Source: Pseudomonadota bacterium
GTDB lineage: Bacteria; Pseudomonadota; Gammaproteobacteria; Steroidobacterales; Steroidobacteraceae
Direction of reading: 5' to 3'
Length of the DNA stretch: 64,000 bases
Assembly: GCA_021798335.1 (NCBI GenBank)
Contig: JAJZMI010000052.1
Span: 1-64,000, forward strand
Part shown: one piece after another, positions 63,451 to 64,000 of the stretch
Position numbering within the stretch: the first letter of the stretch is position 1
Layout of the letters: each line of letters opens with the position of its first letter
Notes under the pieces: model-generated
Database searches by the model: none
What the model was told of the DNA's origin: nothing
What the model saw: the letters and a program-made list of their open reading frames with translations, nothing else
Position numbers and translations under genes: made by a program

Positions 63451-63826
63451 AATCGATCTGACGCGCGTCGTCTGTCGCCTCGCGCAGCTCCAGGAGCACG
63501 GCGCGCGGGGATTCACCATCGGCGGCGGTGACTGGCCATTGCGCGGGTTCGTGGTCGAATACGGCGGCGGCGTGCGCGGCTACGTGAATCACTGCCCGCA
63601 CGCGGGCCATCCGCTCGATCTGCTCCCACATCGGTTCCTGACACCCGACCGGACGCTCATCGTGTGCGCCTCGCACGGCGCGCTGTTCGAGCGAGACCGC
63701 GGGGAGTGTGTCGCGGGGCCCTGCGCGGGCCAATCACTCCGAGCAATTCCGTTGCAGATCGTGGACGGCCTGGTGCTCCTGGCGCCCGAAGCGGACATCG
63801 CGGCGCTCGCAGCCACGAGCCCGTAA
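63437..63826 (+). CDS. Small Rieske [2Fe-2S] protein
   Basis: 129 aa. Rieske cluster ligands CPH (Cys53, His55, in NHCPHAGHPLD) and CASH (in IVCASHGALFERD) followed by GECVAGPCAGQSLRAIPL, the typical GxCxxGPC turn. No signal peptide or membrane anchor, so a soluble ferredoxin-type protein; redox partner unknown. Starts within the end of the ampG-like gene. Confidence 0.9.
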   Translation: MPPSEIDLTRVVCRLAQLQEHGARGFTIGGGDWPLRGFVVEYGGGVRGYVNHCPHAGHPLDLLPHRFLTPDRTLIVCASHGALFERDRGECVAGPCAGQSLRAIPLQIVDGLVLLAPEADIAALAATSP

Positions 63827-63829
63827 GGC

Positions 63830-64000
63830 CTACTCGAACAGATCGAGTCCCTCGAGCCGGTTCGCGCGCAGCGCCGTATCGTCGCCGGGGGATTCGCCCC
63901 CTTGGGCCTGATCCTCCTCGTCAACCTCCACATCGACCGAGCCACTCCAGTCCTCCGGCGGCTCGGCGGCTTCGATCAGGCCCTCGTCCCATTGAGCCTC
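63830..64000 (-). CDS. C-terminal end of an unidentified acidic protein (cut by window edge)
   Basis: Last 56 codons on the minus strand, with the TAG at 63830-63832; the frame continues past the window edge. Acidic and apparently disordered (EDWSGSVDVEVDEEDQA), ending ALRANRLEGLDLFE. Codons have GC-rich third positions like the neighbouring genes, which supports real coding. Convergent with the Rieske gene. Not recognised. Confidence 0.5.
   Translation of the reverse strand, partial: EAQWDEGLIEAAEPPEDWSGSVDVEVDEEDQAQGGESPGDDTALRANRLEGLDLFE

Overview
This 64 kb window is GC-rich and almost entirely chromosomal coding sequence. Gene content points to a gammaproteobacterium, possibly of a Steroidobacter/Nevskia/Xanthomonas-like branch. 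The evidence is the rpsU-yqeY-dnaG-rpoD macromolecular synthesis operon divergent from tsaD, a split class II ribonucleotide reductase (nrdJa/nrdJb), an E. coli-type CCA enzyme with an HD domain, and GC-rich third codon positions. The taxonomic placement is inference; no rRNA is present.

Layout. (1) 0.15-11.6 kb, housekeeping: nrdJab with a NrdR-type palindrome just downstream of a candidate promoter, a small heat-shock protein, an NDUFA9-like dehydrogenase, cca, a zinc-peptidase lipoprotein, a MidA-like methyltransferase, a folate block (pteridine reductase, folK, folB) and tsaD. (2) 11.6-16.7 kb: rpsU, yqeY, dnaG and rpoD, then a small DUF4404 gene. (3) 17.0-20.8 kb, an accessory-looking spot: a tRNA with a CAU anticodon (Ile2 type), a 149-bp non-autonomous transposable element with 25-bp terminal inverted repeats and a perfect 8-bp target duplication, and a coupled two-gene unit (radical SAM/SPASM protein plus fatty acyl-AMP ligase with its own carrier domain). 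(4) 21.4-24.1 kb: MarC-type membrane protein, cobalamin-binding-like protein without signal peptide, Mpo1-like protein.

(5) 24.3-45.9 kb, a near-complete purine-degradation island. Minus strand: allantoinase (puuE), allantoicase (alc), ureidoglycolate lyase (allA). A LysR regulator and malate synthase follow on the plus strand, then urease (ureD, ureABC, ureEFG), an NCS1 permease, guanine deaminase, 5-hydroxyisourate hydrolase, xanthine dehydrogenase (xdhABC), membrane urate hydroxylase with a cytochrome c tail (puuD) and OHCU decarboxylase (uraD). Together they would take guanine or xanthine through urate, 5-hydroxyisourate, OHCU, allantoin, allantoate and ureidoglycolate to urea and glyoxylate; urease would release ammonia and malate synthase would feed glyoxylate into central metabolism.

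(6) 46.1-53.8 kb: a tightly packed operon with an ECF sigma factor, a probable membrane partner or anti-sigma protein, a bactofilin-like/RDD fusion membrane protein, an RND adaptor and pump, and a lipoprotein. (7) 54.1-61.3 kb: a MoxR-DUF58-DUF4381-BatA-BatB-BatC-BatD operon, in which BatB lacks the first metal-binding aspartate of its von Willebrand domain. (8) 61.3-64 kb: pyrE, an AmpG-like permease, a small Rieske ferredoxin and the 3' end of an unidentified acidic protein at the edge.

No CRISPR array, prophage, rRNA or complete insertion sequence was seen.
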